The position numbers and the translations under genes are program-made. Positions 33,310 to 43,923 of a stretch of DNA of 64,000 nt are shown one piece after another. Position 1 is the first letter of the stretch. Every line of letters begins with the position of its first letter. The stretch covers positions 1-64,000 of the forward strand of contig VCJN01001704.1 in the NCBI GenBank assembly GCA_006384855.1, read 5' to 3'. This stretch comes from Tetraselmis striata. Lineage: Eukaryota > Chlorophyta > Chlorodendrophyceae > Chlorodendrales > Chlorodendraceae. The notes below the pieces were generated by a model, which saw only the letters and a list, made by a program, of their open reading frames with translations, did not search any database and had not been told where the DNA came from.

Positions 33310-34100
33310 GGTGGCGGTGCTGGTGAGCCCGCAGAGTCTGCATGCGGCGGAGGCGGCGCAGCCGCATAGGCACTAGACAATGCTCTGAAGCGAGCCCCAA
33401 TTGTCTGCCCAGCGCCTGCCCCAATGTAACGCACCAGCTTGGCAGCAATTGGCAGCTCTTTTGCCCCCCCCCCTCCACCCCACAGACACACTACCAATAC
33501 CAGTTTCTCATCCCGGCGGGCAGTTGATGCGTATACCCAGGCTTGTGCGTACGCAGTGCGGGGGGGGGGGGGGGGGGGGGGGGGAATCACTATAGCTAAG
33601 CTAGTGATGTGAGATATGAGTGCAGCAACAGATATTGTGCAAGATATAATACGATGGCATGCAAGCGGGTCCCCGCTCTTCCACAATCATTGGCCCTGCT
33701 CCCTCTTGCCCCGCCCCCGGTGCCCTTTAGCTGCTCTCAGCATCCCGAGTGGGATGGGCGGGGCAGCGGTTGCTACCGAGTGAGGCGTAGCATCGTTTGC
33801 AGTGGCAACGCAGCCTTTCCGGTGTGACGCCGCCTGGATGTAACCCAGCAGTACGCGCAAAGTGCAAGTGCAAGCTGCTGATGGCGGGGATCCCGCGCGG
33901 GGGGGGGGGGGGGGGGGGGGCAGCGGCTGTGGGATAGGCGCGGCAGCGGTTGCTACAGAGTGAGGCGTCGCATTGTTTGCAGTAGCAACGCAGCCTTTCC
34001 GGTTGCATAGTGTGACGCAGCCTGGATGTAACCCAGCAGTACGCGCAAAGTGCAAGTGTTACACGTCCGTGTGCCCCACCCAATGACATTGCGCCCGACC
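33310..34100. other. Spacer with G runs and a ~180-bp tandem duplication of the gene C 3' flank
   Basis: The segment around gcagcggttgctac occurs at about 33770 and 33950, each followed by sequence ending gcgcaaagtgcaagtg. This flank is single-copy in the other elements. G runs at about 33560-33584 and 33899-33920. No gene supported. Confidence 0.65.
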
Positions 34101-34972
34101 TCACTGACGGCATGTCTCGCTCTCCTTCAGCTCCTGGGCCGTCCGCCGCCTCACCCTGCGCACCCTACCAGCCGCGCGTGCCTTCTCGGAAGCCTCACAC
34201 ACGGCGGCGCGAGTCGCGTCGTGGAACGCGTCCCTGACATGGCGGAACTCCGCCCTCTTCGTGGCCGTGGTCGGGCAGGGGACTGCCCGCTGATGGGTCG
34301 CCATGCATGGGTACTTGGGGCCGCACAAAGCCGGGGTGCCGTCGCAGCAACACTCCCAGTCCGTCCGTTGGCCGCAGTCCACGCATGACGGGCGTCCGGC
34401 CAGGACACGCACATGATAGTGCATGTGGCCGCCTCCCGCCACTGCTCGTAGTGCTCCGGTCAACATGGCGACGAGCAAGTCGGCATGTCCCGCAGGTGGC
34501 TGCGGGGCGGGTGGCGCGAGCGCAGCCTCGCTCGCCTCGACAACCCCCTCAGCCCGATCAGTCGCCTCGACCACGGCCTCCTCTGCCTCCTGACGCGGCG
34601 CACCAGGCGCATCATCGTCGCCTGGCAGGGCGTCCCCCCCCGCAACGGCGCCGTCGGCGGTGGCCGACGCCGTCGTGGCGGGGTGTTGTGAGGAGGTGGC
34701 CCTAGACATAGGTGGGGCCGGCACCGCCATGTGTTGCTCCACATGCGGTGCGGTTCCTGACGCGACAGCTCCGTCGCACCAGTACCGGCGCCGGCACCCC
34801 ACGCACGCCTGCTGGGCTTACCACCAACCGGCATGTTTCCTTTGGGAGGCGGTTCATCCGCGTCGGAGGTGAGCGGCGGTGCCTGTGTGGGTGTGGATAC
34901 TGCCCGGCCATTAGGGCTCCCGCCGCCTGTCGCTCCGCCGACCCACGCCGCGGCGTGTGCTGCGCCCCGCAT
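34101..34972 (-). CDS. Gene C, copy 3: Cys/His-rich protein, longest open frame
   Basis: The frame is open from 34802 to 34101, ending KESETCRQ. The C-terminal CVDCGQRTDWECCCDG / LCGPKYPC / ATH motif matches that in copies 2 and 4. This copy has eight Cs (minus strand G) at about 34633-34640, keeping the Ala-rich region and the zinc motif in one frame. The likely start is the ATG at 34972 (MRGAAHAAAWVGG), joined by splicing or a frame change upstream of 34802, where a gtaagc donor and cag acceptor are close together. A piggyBac-like cysteine-rich tail is the best resemblance; no catalytic core. Confidence 0.5.
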
Positions 34973-34983
34973 AGTCGCCTCGA

Positions 34984-34993
34984 ATATAATATA
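34984..34993. promoter_or_regulatory. TATA-like element of the divergent Z/C promoter, copy 3
   Basis: AT-rich atataatata between the gene C start (34972, minus) and gene Z start (35031, plus). The same arrangement is conserved in copies 2 and 4. Confidence 0.4.
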
Positions 34994-35030
34994 CATGACG
35001 CGGGGACGGGGGGGGATTCGTGCGTTTCGT

Positions 35031-35242
35031 ATGTCGGCGGAAAGGCGTGCGAAGCTGCGGCTGGCGAAGGTGGTGGAAGTAAGCGTGGCGGCGTCGGCGG
35101 CGTATTACCGTGCGTGCATGCGTGCGCAACCCCGCGGCAGCAAGCGCCGGACTCGGCGTGTGCCAGCGGCAGAGCTGCGAAGCCATGGACACGGTACGGG
35201 ATGCCAAGTCTGGCTAAGCAACTGCCGAGGCTGGCGGCTTAA
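35031..35242 (+). CDS. Gene Z, copy 3: small two-exon protein
   Basis: ATG at 35031, exon 1 of 48 nt ending GAA at a gtaagc donor, ~62-bp intron ending cggcag, and exon 2 encoding QAPDSACASGR to the stop at 35242. Only one residue in exon 2 differs from copies 2 and 4. Function unknown. Confidence 0.45.
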
Positions 35243-35639
35243 CCCCCATGTCCGGCGGTTGAGGGACGGAAAGTGCGTAGAAGTTGATCGGGAAAGCGGG
35301 CATATAAGCCTGGCTGTGCTAGGTTCCTATTAAGTAATGACGGTTTGTGCTAAGTAATTCTTAGGGGTAGACCATGCAGCGCAGGTAGGGGGCGGTATAA
35401 ATGAGGCCGGGCACATATACTGCTCCACGAAACGACACTGTCGCACGTGTAGTTGAATAGACGCCCCCCCCCCCCCCCCCCCCGCCGGTCGGCCCGCCGG
35501 GTCGGCCCGCCGACCCGCCACGGCATGTAATATTTGTCATGCATCGCTGGGGTATGTGTGAGTGGATGCCCCGCCGCCACATCCCCCCCCCCACCCCCCC
35601 CCCCCCCCCCCCCCCATTTACACTTGTGCACTCATAAAG

Positions 35640-36868
35640 TTTGGGCTGGTTTCGGAGCAATACATGTACGTATGTATATACATACAATGGAACGTAGGAC
35701 CTGCGCGGAAAGAGGGGGGGCTGGCGGAATGCGTTGGGGGTGCGTAGAGTAGCGTGTTGGTGAGATTCGGGGTGCATCGGACGCCGGATGCCCATCCACC
35801 CAGCGTAAAAGACGCCTACGTAATATTCACACTATATATATTCACACGCAAATGTGTGAAAACCGGACATTCCGTGCCGGATGGGTGGGAATACGGCGTC
35901 CGATGCAGCCAAAACCCCAGCAACACGCTATTCTGTGCACCGCCAATGCACTCCGCCAGCACCGCCTCATTCTCTGTCGATTTCGAAAACGCCTTCACAT
36001 TACCCACCGGTAATTGCAATTGCCACCGTGTAATGTTGTCACGATGTGCGCACACAACAACACTTACTACCGGTTCCGACGCGGATGGAGGCGAGGCTTG
36101 CGGAGTGCGTTGGGGGTGCGTAGAGTAGCGTGCTGCAAATAATTGGGGTGCATCGGACGCCGGATGCCCACCCACCCGGCGTAAAAGACGCGTAATATTC
36201 ACACTTTATTAACACACAAATGTGTGAAAACCGGACATTCCGTGCCGGATGGGTGGGAATACGGCGTCCGATGCAGCCAAAACCCCAGCAACACGCTATT
36301 CTGTGCACCGCCAATGCACTCCGCCAGCACCGCCACATTCTCTGTCGATTTCGAAAACGCCTTCACATTGTCCACCGCTAATTGCAATTGCCGTGTAATG
36401 TTGTCACGATGTGCGCACACAACAACACTTACTACCGGTTCCGACGCGGATGGAGGCGAGGCTTGCGGAGTGCGTTGGGGGTGCGTAGAGTAGCGTGCTG
36501 CAAATAATTGGGGTGCATCGGACGCCGGATGCCCATCCACCCGGCGTAAAAGACGCGTAATATTCACACTGCTTTATTAACACACAAATGTGTGAAAACC
36601 GGACATTCCGTGCCGGATGGGTGGGAATACGGCGTCCGATGCAGCCAAAACCCCAGCAACACGCTATTCTGTGCACCGCCAATGCACTCCGCCAGCACCG
36701 CCTCATTCTCTGTCGATTTCGAAAACGCCTTCACATTATCCACCGCTAATAATTGCAATTGCCACCGTTTAATGTTGTCACGATGTGCGCACACAACAAC
36801 ACTTACTACCGGTTCCGACGCGGATGGAGGCGAGGCTTGCGGAGTGCACTTGCGGTGCACAGACTAGC
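35640..36868 (-). repeat. Array A of copy 3, about three ~367-bp units
   Basis: gtgaaaaccggacattcc recurs at about 35858, 36225 and 36593. Units lack the tatatttacatatac segment that makes copy 1 units longer. The rest of module K is nearly absent between this array and gene Y. Confidence 0.9.
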
Positions 36869-37142
36869 GGGAGACTAGACCCATTGTCGCTTATTTACAA
36901 GCACGGGCGGTGCTGCCAGACCTGATCGTCTACGGCCGATATAATATTCACACTATATTAACATCGGTGCACACCGCCGCACACCGCCGCACACCGCCGC
37001 ACACCGCTGCGCGCGCACATTCGTCGCACACATTATCCCGGATTCACTCGCCGTATCCATTACGCCGTGCTACTTCAACAATAAACATTGCGAAATTACA
37101 CCGACACAATGCCGCACCGACTAGCTCTTGACAATACGTGCA

Positions 37143-37150
37143 TATAAATA
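37143..37150 (+). promoter_or_regulatory. TATA box of gene Y, copy 3
   Basis: TATAAATA about 150 bp upstream of the ATG at 37303. Conserved in copy 2. Confidence 0.45.
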
Positions 37151-37302
37151 GTAGTGGCGCGCTGCTCCTCGCCTCCGATGTGTCGTTGACTGCTGCGGAA
37201 GGCGGTCGTCGACTGGGTGTTAGTTTCTCCACCTCGGCCGCCCCCCCCCCCCCCCCCCCCCCCCCGCCCCCCCCCCCCCCCCCCTTCACCGCTCACAGCG
37301 CC

Positions 37303-37891
37303 ATGGCTGACCTCGCCCCCCCGGGCAAAAGTGGGCGGCGAGCCTTGTTGTCTCGCGTGTCCGCGCCGCCGGCATCGAGGAGGACGAGAAAGACATGAGG
37401 AAACCCGTGACAAGGTGGGCGCGCAACAAAACACTCCATCCTCCGCATTAGCACGCACCCACTCGTGGCTAACTTGTGCCGCGCGCAGGTTCGTCCGGGA
37501 GCGCCGTAAGGCCCACCTCAACGCCAAGGCTTCCACAGTGCCAGCGGCGCAACTCGTGGTGGCCGAGGAGGCCGCATCCTCAGCCGCTTAAAGGCGAAAC
37601 GATTGTGGCTTGTTGTGGGTGTCTGGGCACAGGGGGCGTCCCGACGCCAAGGTAAGGAAGCTCATGGCGGCGTCGTCGACGGCACAGCCTCCCGGGGTGG
37701 TGAAGACACTGACGGATGACAAGAAGCGGAAGAGGCCAGTGAAGAAACGCCGAGGTAAGAAACTGACGGTCGCGGAGTCGGAGGCGGAGTCGGAGGCGCA
37801 GGCGGAGGCGGAGGCGGAGGCGGAGGCGGAGGCAGCGAGATCGTCGAAGCGGAGGGTCCCCCGGGCACGCAAGAACAAGAACAAGCAGTAG
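37303..37891 (+). CDS. Gene Y, copy 3: basic protein with Glu-Ala/Ser repeat
   Basis: The start at 37303 (MADLAP) follows two long C runs (37244-37284). The final exon begins after gggcacag at about 37633 and encodes RPDAKVRKLM, the basic KKRKRPVKKRRGKK segment, an expanded (E-A/S) run of about ten dipeptides, and the KNKNKQ end. The middle exon with FVRERRKAHLNAK and AEEAASSAA follows a cgcgcag acceptor at about 37488. Conservation of the last exon in three copies supports translation. No family recognised; nuclear localisation inferred from the basic clusters. Confidence 0.5.
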
Positions 37892-38587
37892 CCCCCGCCC
37901 CCTTTACCCCCCCCCCCCCCCCCCCCCCAGGCGGGAGCGGCTGGCGGCGAGGGGGGGCGGGGGGGGGGCGGGGCGGGCGTGGTCCCCCCGCCCCCCCCCC
38001 CCCCCCCCCCCCCCCCCCGGGCCACATCCCCCGATGGCAGCTGTCGCGAATATTGTAATTCAATCATTCTTCGGCAAACCGCTGCCTGCCCCCGCCCTCC
38101 CCCTCGCGAATATTTATGTAACGTGAGCACTCTTTGGCAAAACATGGCAGCCAAACCGCCCATCTGATGACCTTTGATCGGACGGCTGGCAGGCCCGATC
38201 AGCAGTACTAGTACTGCAAATTCCCCAGTGTTACCAAGTACGTACGGCTGCGATTTGCGCTCCCATGTACTAATAGTCGTAGTTATCCACAGGACGACTA
38301 GGGTTCGTGCCCGGGTACCGGGTACCGGGTACTACATCCCCGGTACCGGCGTAATAAATATATCGCGTACTACCCGGTACTACACGGACAACCTTGTACC
38401 TTGTACGTCAGTGCCATGTACGCTTCACCGGGCTGGTACGACTGCCAGAATGATGACAAAAAGGATTTATCGCCCGCCGGCAATAACGCCGGATGTACTC
38501 GCACGTAACTGGATGGACGTGCCGCCACCAGCAGCAGCCTTCACGGATAAATAATAGTCGCTAGTAGTAGTGCTTCGTCACCTGTAT

Positions 38588-38609
38588 GTCACATCTGAAT
38601 CTCACAGTG
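38588..38609 (-). repeat. Gene Y-side terminal inverted repeat of copy 3
   Basis: Exact reverse complement of the left ends at 5837 and 39813, followed outward by cttgctcg. Confidence 0.9.
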
Positions 38610-39812
38610 CTTGCTCGTCAGTCGTGCCAGCGGTGGCCTCCGCTGGCAAGACTGACGCGAGGATGTACTTGTCGTCCCCAAAGTGGGCCTCCGGGTTTGA
38701 GTGCCGCATCTCTCTCGGCGCAACCGTCTGTACGACATGGTTCCACGACGCACAGAAGTCGGGTTTGGAAAAGCGTCTCGTCGGTACAAGAGCTAGGAGC
38801 GACAGTACACGGGTTTGTACGCGAGATGCGGGCGTTCACCTGCCCTCGCTGCCGAGGTGCGGGTAATCCCACCCTCACGGTAAATTCTCTCCACCCTATG
38901 CATCTCTTGCTCGTCCCGCGAGGATGTACTTGTCGTCCTCAATGTGGGCCGCCGGGTTTGAGTGCCGCATCTCTCGCGGCGCAACCGTCTGTACGACATG
39001 GAGACTCGATGGCGTCGTCCCACCTGATGCGGAATGTGTTGTTCACGACAGAGTGACTCCGCAACTTCTTCAAACCTCATAGCCCTGTGTTGGCGTAATC
39101 TGCCGGGGGCAGGGGCTTCATACGGCCCACGACGGGCGGCTACACGGCTCTTAAGCGGAATAGGTTGTCGCATGGTCAATCGGTGGGTTGGGAATAGTGG
39201 CCGCTTTGCACTGACCGATCAGCCGACCCGATTGGTCCCGGACCAACTTAAGTATCCTATATATTTAGGGCCCTTTGGACCTCCCTTGACGCCCTGGTGG
39301 TCATCATGCCAGTTCTGCCCATAGTATTGGACCCATACTTTATGTTGTATATATACAACATTTGTTGTATATATACAATATATATGGACGAGGCACTAGT
39401 CGCTACTTCAAAGCGTTGGCAATGCAATTCATTACATGAGCTAGCAGCAGAAGGCGATATCGGAAATCACCAAAAAAAAAACCAATCAAAAAGGTCCTCT
39501 ACAGCGACTGCGGGGTGGAAGCAGTAACATGAGAAGACGCAGAGTGGGCATGCAATTCATGGAATTGTAGGCCAGTGATATAGAACCCGTTCCTTTAAAA
39601 TCTTCTGAAAAATCGACGCATCCCTGATTCGACTGTCAAGTTACTTCATAACTATATTCGTCTTATTCTCGTATATCATATAAACGGACTAATGGATTTC
39701 CTTCTGGATTTCTGTATGGATTTCTTGAATGTTGCGTCTAGCACATGTAATCACCATGTAAACGGACTACAGTAGTGACATCATACAAGCACGGCACAAT
39801 TGTTGTATGCCA
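38610..39812. other. Unique spacer between inverted copies 3 and 4
   Basis: A ~90-bp segment is repeated directly at about 38660 and 38921 (landmark gaggatgtacttgtcgtcc, then gggtttgagtgccgc). Two adjacent palindromes, ttgtatatatacaa, lie at about 39344 and 39364. Frames over the duplicated segment look partly protein-like (REMRAFTCPRCRGAG), but no gene model can be supported. The right half is AT-rich. Confidence 0.5.
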
Positions 39813-39834
39813 CACTGTGAGATTCAGATGTGAC
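39813..39834 (+). repeat. Left terminal inverted repeat of copy 4
   Basis: Begins CACTGTGAGATTCAG, preceded by the target duplication cca. Confidence 0.92.
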
Positions 39835-40523
39835 ATACGGGTGACGAAGCACTACTACTAGCGACTATTATTTATCCGTGAAGGCTGCTGTTGGTGGCGG
39901 CACGTCCATCTAGTTACGTGTGAGTACATCCGGCGTTATTGCCGGCGGGCGATAAATCCTTTTTGTCATCATTCTGGTAGTCGTACTAGCCCGGTGAAGT
40001 GTTACATGACATTGACGTATAAGGTACAAGGTTGTCCGTGTAGTACCGGGTAGTACGCGATATATTTATTACGCCGGTACCGGGTATCTAGTACGAACCC
40101 GGGCGCGATGACGAGTCGTCCTGTGGATAACTACGAGTATTAGTACATGGGAGCGCAAATCGCAGCCGTGCGTACGTATTTGGTAACACTGGGGAATTTT
40201 GTGTACATTATAGCTAGTACTGCTGAACGGGCATGCCAGCCGTCCGATCAAAGGTCATCAGATGGGCGGTTTGGCTGCCATGTTTTGCCAAAGAGTGCTC
40301 ACGTTACATAAATATTCGCGAGGGGGAGGGCGGGGACAGGCAGCGGTTTTGCCGAAGAATGTTTGAATTACAATATTCGCGACAGCTGCCGTCGGGACAT
40401 GTGGCGGGGGGCGGGCGGGGGGGGGGGGGGGGGAGGAGGCGGGCGGGCGTGGTCCCCCCCCCCCCCCCCGCCGCCCGCCGCTCCCGCCGGCGGAGTGAGG
40501 GGAGGGGGGTAAGGGGGCGGGGG

Positions 40524-41100
40524 CTACTGCTTGTTCTTGTTCTTGCGTGCCCGGGGGACCCTCCGCTTCGACGATCCCACTGCCTCCGCCTCCGCCTCCG
40601 ACTCCGACTCCGACTCCGACTCCGACTCCGCGACCGTCAGTTTCTTCCCTCGGCGCTTCTTCACTGGCCTCTTCCGCTTCTTGTCATCCGTCAGTGTCTT
40701 CACCACCCCGGGAGGCTGTGCCGTCGACGACGCCGCCATGAGCTTCCTTACCTTGGCGTCGGGACGCCCCCCTGTGCCCGGACGCCCACAACAAGCCACA
40801 ATCGTTTCACCTTTAAGCGGCTGAGGATGCGGCCTCCTCGGCCACCACGAGTTGCGCCGCTGGCACTGTGGAAGCCTTGGCGTTGAGGTGGGCCTTACGG
40901 CGCTCCCGGACGAACTTGCGCGCGGCACAAGTTAGCCACGAGTGGGTGCGTGCTAATGTGGAGGGTGGAGTGTTTTGTTGCGCGCCCACCTTGTCACGCG
41001 TTTCCTCATGTCTTTCTCGTCCTCCTCGATGCCGGCGGCGCGGACACGCGAGACAACAAGGCTCGCCGCCCACTTTTGCATGGGGGGCGAGGTCTGCCAT
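40524..41100 (-). CDS. Gene Y, copy 4: basic protein with Glu-Ser/Ala repeat
   Basis: ATG at 41100 (MADLAPHAKVGGEP) with one open frame through FVRERRKAHLNAK to AEEAASSAA (stop 40813), then the conserved last exon from about 40770 to the stop at 40524. The 6-bp repeat here reads mainly Glu-Ser. In this copy the C-run variant creates an internal ATG giving MQKWAASLVVSRVRA in the alternative frame, which is also conserved. Which frame is used is unresolved. Confidence 0.5.
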
Positions 41101-41487
41101 GGCGCTGTGAGCGGTGAAGGGGGGGGGGGGGGCGAGGTGGAGAAACTAACACCCAGTCGACGACCGCCTTCCGCAGCAGTCAACGACACATCGGAGGCGA
41201 GGAGCAGCGCGCCACTACTATTTACATGCACGTATTGTCAAGAGCTAGTCGGTGCGGCATTGTGTCGGTGTAATTTCGCAATGTTTATTGTTGAAGTAGC
41301 ACGGCGAAATGAATACGCGGTTTACGAGTGAATCCGGGATAATATGTGCGGTAGGGCGCGCGTATATGTGCGCGACGAATGTGCGCGCGCAGCGTTGTGC
41401 GGCGGTGTGCGGCGGTGTGCGGCCGTGTGCACCGATGTTAATATAGTGTGAATATTATATCGGCAGTAGACGGTCGGGTCTGGCAGC

Positions 41488-41492
41488 ACCGC
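41488..41492 (+). repeat. Target site duplication of the chromovirus (left)
   Basis: accgc, repeated at 48115-48119. The unoccupied site is visible at 7517-7521 in copy 2. Confidence 0.95.
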
Positions 41493-41838
41493 TGTAAGTA
41501 CTCGTGGCAGTACTTAGTGAAACAAGGCTCTTACTCGTAGCGTTTGGCGAATTGAGTTGGTTGCAGAATGTAATCTCTTACAAGTTGCTGGTGGCATTCG
41601 ATATTTATCCTATTGCGGTCCGACTCGGCACCGCGGACATGCAGCTAGTATCATGATGATTAAGGAGTTGTAGCGCGTACTGTATGTTACAAGGAATATT
41701 ACTGGCGTCTGGTTGTGGAAGTACCAGTAAATAATACGCGTGCTGAAATATCAGCACTACGGCAGTACAACAGTAAGATTACTTGGCAATAAAACGTCGC
41801 AGGTGGTATTAGGGTAGTTGCTAGGCGCAACCCTAACA
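41493..41838 (-). repeat. LTR (3' LTR in coding sense)
   Basis: Plus-strand sequence begins tgtaagtactcgtgg and ends gcgcaaccctaaca. It matches 47769-48114 except for four substitutions. Confidence 0.97.
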
Positions 41839-41851
41839 TTCCCACCCCTCT
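41839..41851 (-). other. Polypurine tract
   Basis: On the minus strand AGAGGGGTGGGAA, directly before the 3' LTR. It would prime plus-strand DNA synthesis. Confidence 0.85.
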
Positions 41852-41958
41852 GATAAATGACGAACTGGAAAGTGTCTTTTCGCGTCGCCGAAGGCCTGGC
41901 CCATATGTCGGTTGGCGGTGGAAGCGTGATATAGCAACAGCAACAGCAGCAGTAGGTG

Positions 41959-43923
41959 TCAACGCTCCGGGATGGACTCTGGAAAACGTGACGGGTGGCG
42001 CGCTCGCAGGTTGGCGTATTCCTTTGAGCGTAGCGTGTCTTGCAGATGTCGGCTCGTCCTCGCGAAATCGTGTAGTGCTTCGACACGTCGCAGCGCGCTG
42101 TATGGTTCCCAGCTGTCATGACTTGAGTCGTAGTTCAGCCAACGCACCAGAAAGACGAGGCAGAGTCCTCGCTTGTACAGATCCTCGCGGCGCTCGATAG
42201 AGAAATCGAGCACGCGTTCAACGACGAACTCGTCGACAGGGGGCTCCACACTGGACGGTATTGTATCGGGCTGTGCATCTGGGTTGACGCACTGGCGCAG
42301 TCGACTGATGTGAAACACATTGTGGCAGTCGAACGTTGGTGGCAGGCGCAGGCGATACGCCTGGCTGGAGATCTTGGCTGTGACCGGGTAGGGGCCGATG
42401 TAGCGCTGTCGGAACTTGCGCGCCGGCTGGTTGCGTATGAGCAAGTGCTCCGTTGAGAGCCAGACTTTGTCTCCTTCTGCGAACTCAACAGGGCTGGTTT
42501 TGCGGTCGGCATAGACCTTTTGATATTCATCAGCAAGCTTCAGTTGCTCAGTAATCAACATGTGAATATCTTGAATATTTGCAACTGTGTTGCGTGCATC
42601 TTGGTTGGCAGTAGCAATCAGATCAGGTGGTGTCAGTGGCATCATGCCATAAATTGCCTCAAAAGGGGCATAATGTGTTGCTGAATGGACTGAATTGTTG
42701 TAAGAAAATTCAGCAAGAGCCAAATGACTTAACCAAGAGTTATGTTGCTTGTGAACAAACGCACGTAATATTTGCTCAATAGTTCTGTGGGTGCGTTCAG
42801 TTTGACCGTCAGTTTGCGGGTGATAAGCGCTGGAAATATTTAGCTTAGTTTGCAGAGCTGTAAACAATGATTTCCAGAACACTGAAGTGAACCTGGGATC
42901 TCTGTCAGAGATGATACATCTGCTGAGACCATGGTGTCTGTAAATATTGTCCAAATATAATCTGGCCAGCTGTGTCGCATCAATCTTAATATTGCATGGC
43001 ACAAAATGTGACTGTTTGGTGAATGTATCAACAAACGTAGCAATAGCATCATAGCCATCCACCTCAGGTAAGTTGGTTATAAAATCCATTGAGATTATCT
43101 CCCAAGGCTTGGTTGCCTTTGGCAAGGGAAATAAAGAACCATGAGGCTTGGTGGTAGCTGCTTTGATTCTAACGCAAGTATCACAGTGTTTGCAGTAATG
43201 CTTGACTGTGGTATTCATGCGTGGCCACCAAAACATACGCAGTATGTTGGCAAGAGTGCGGGTATGGTTGGGGTGTCCATTACCAACATGATACTCCTCA
43301 ATGATGAGTTTTCTCAGTTCAGAATCATTGGGTATACAGACCTTATCTGCCATGTAGTAGAGACCATCAGTCTCATCTTGTCGCACACCGTTGGGGGTGC
43401 GTCCATGACTGTAGGCAACATCAGTGATGTAGGCAGCTTTGATCTTGTTTATTAGCTTGCTGTCAATCTGCAAGGCGGACATTGCTGACAAATAGTCCTG
43501 CATTTGTTCAAGGTCAGCTTCGACCAGCTGGTTTTCATATTCAGTCAATGCATAATGCAAGTCAGGGCGGCGAGAGAGAGCATCAGCCTCATTGTCAGCG
43601 CCTTTGCGATATAATATCTGCAACACAGGTTCATTAGTCTGTGGGTTGACTGCCATGTATGGTGAGATTTCATGTAACCATAGGGCATGGCGTCTGCCTA
43701 GTCCTTCCTGTGTAGGCAAATGCCTCAATGTGGCATGGTCAGTTATAACTGTAATACGGCGACTGCCTTCCAAGTAGCAGCGCCATTCTTTCAGAGCACA
43801 TACCACACCCAAGAGCTCTTGGTCATAGGTGGGATAATTTGTTTGTGCAGCCTGCAATGTCTTTGCATAATAGCTGCAAGGGGTGTAAGTGGCCATCAGC
43901 ATTAGCCTGGAGCAGAACTGCAC
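41959..43923 (-). CDS. Retrotransposon pol, downstream part: RNase H end, integrase, chromodomain
   Basis: Continues the pol frame after a +1 shift. It opens in RNase H (NYPTYDQELLGVV), then has the integrase zinc finger (H-x-H ... CKHCDTC), catalytic core with D in SMDFITNL, D in SDRDPRF and E in DGQTERTHRTIEQ, and a GPY/F-like C-terminal segment (RYIGPYPVTAK). A chromodomain near the end (VERVLDF, FLVRWLNYDSSHDSWEP) is predicted to read histone methyl marks and steer integration. The ATG at 43923 is not a real start; the product belongs to the Gag-Pol polyprotein. All catalytic residues are present. Confidence 0.9.
   Translation of the reverse strand: MQFCSRLMLMATYTPCSYYAKTLQAAQTNYPTYDQELLGVVCALKEWRCYLEGSRRITVITDHATLRHLPTQEGLGRRHALWLHEISPYMAVNPQTNEPVLQILYRKGADNEADALSRRPDLHYALTEYENQLVEADLEQMQDYLSAMSALQIDSKLINKIKAAYITDVAYSHGRTPNGVRQDETDGLYYMADKVCIPNDSELRKLIIEEYHVGNGHPNHTRTLANILRMFWWPRMNTTVKHYCKHCDTCVRIKAATTKPHGSLFPLPKATKPWEIISMDFITNLPEVDGYDAIATFVDTFTKQSHFVPCNIKIDATQLARLYLDNIYRHHGLSRCIISDRDPRFTSVFWKSLFTALQTKLNISSAYHPQTDGQTERTHRTIEQILRAFVHKQHNSWLSHLALAEFSYNNSVHSATHYAPFEAIYGMMPLTPPDLIATANQDARNTVANIQDIHMLITEQLKLADEYQKVYADRKTSPVEFAEGDKVWLSTEHLLIRNQPARKFRQRYIGPYPVTAKISSQAYRLRLPPTFDCHNVFHISRLRQCVNPDAQPDTIPSSVEPPVDEFVVERVLDFSIERREDLYKRGLCLVFLVRWLNYDSSHDSWEPYSALRRVEALHDFARTSRHLQDTLRSKEYANLRARHPSRFPESIPER

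Larger units (their letters stand above)
30295..38609 (-). mobile_element. Large CACTA-like TIR element, copy 3 (inverted, both ends present)
   Basis: Both 22-base ends are present (30295-30316 and 38588-38609). Read on the minus strand, the order is gene Y, a trace of K, array A, spacer B, gene Z / gene C, a duplicated fragment, minisatellite D, gene X and the subterminal region. Length is 8,315 bp, inflated by the D array. Flanking triplets are att (30292-30294) and ctt (38610-38612), a possible target duplication with one change. It lies head to head with copy 4 across 1.2 kb, giving a large imperfect inverted repeat. Confidence 0.88.

Noticed and set aside
38586..39056. 156-residue frame with CPRCRGAG
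   Set aside because: It runs over a duplicated 90-bp segment and starts inside the terminal repeat of copy 3. The zinc-like motif is too short to support.
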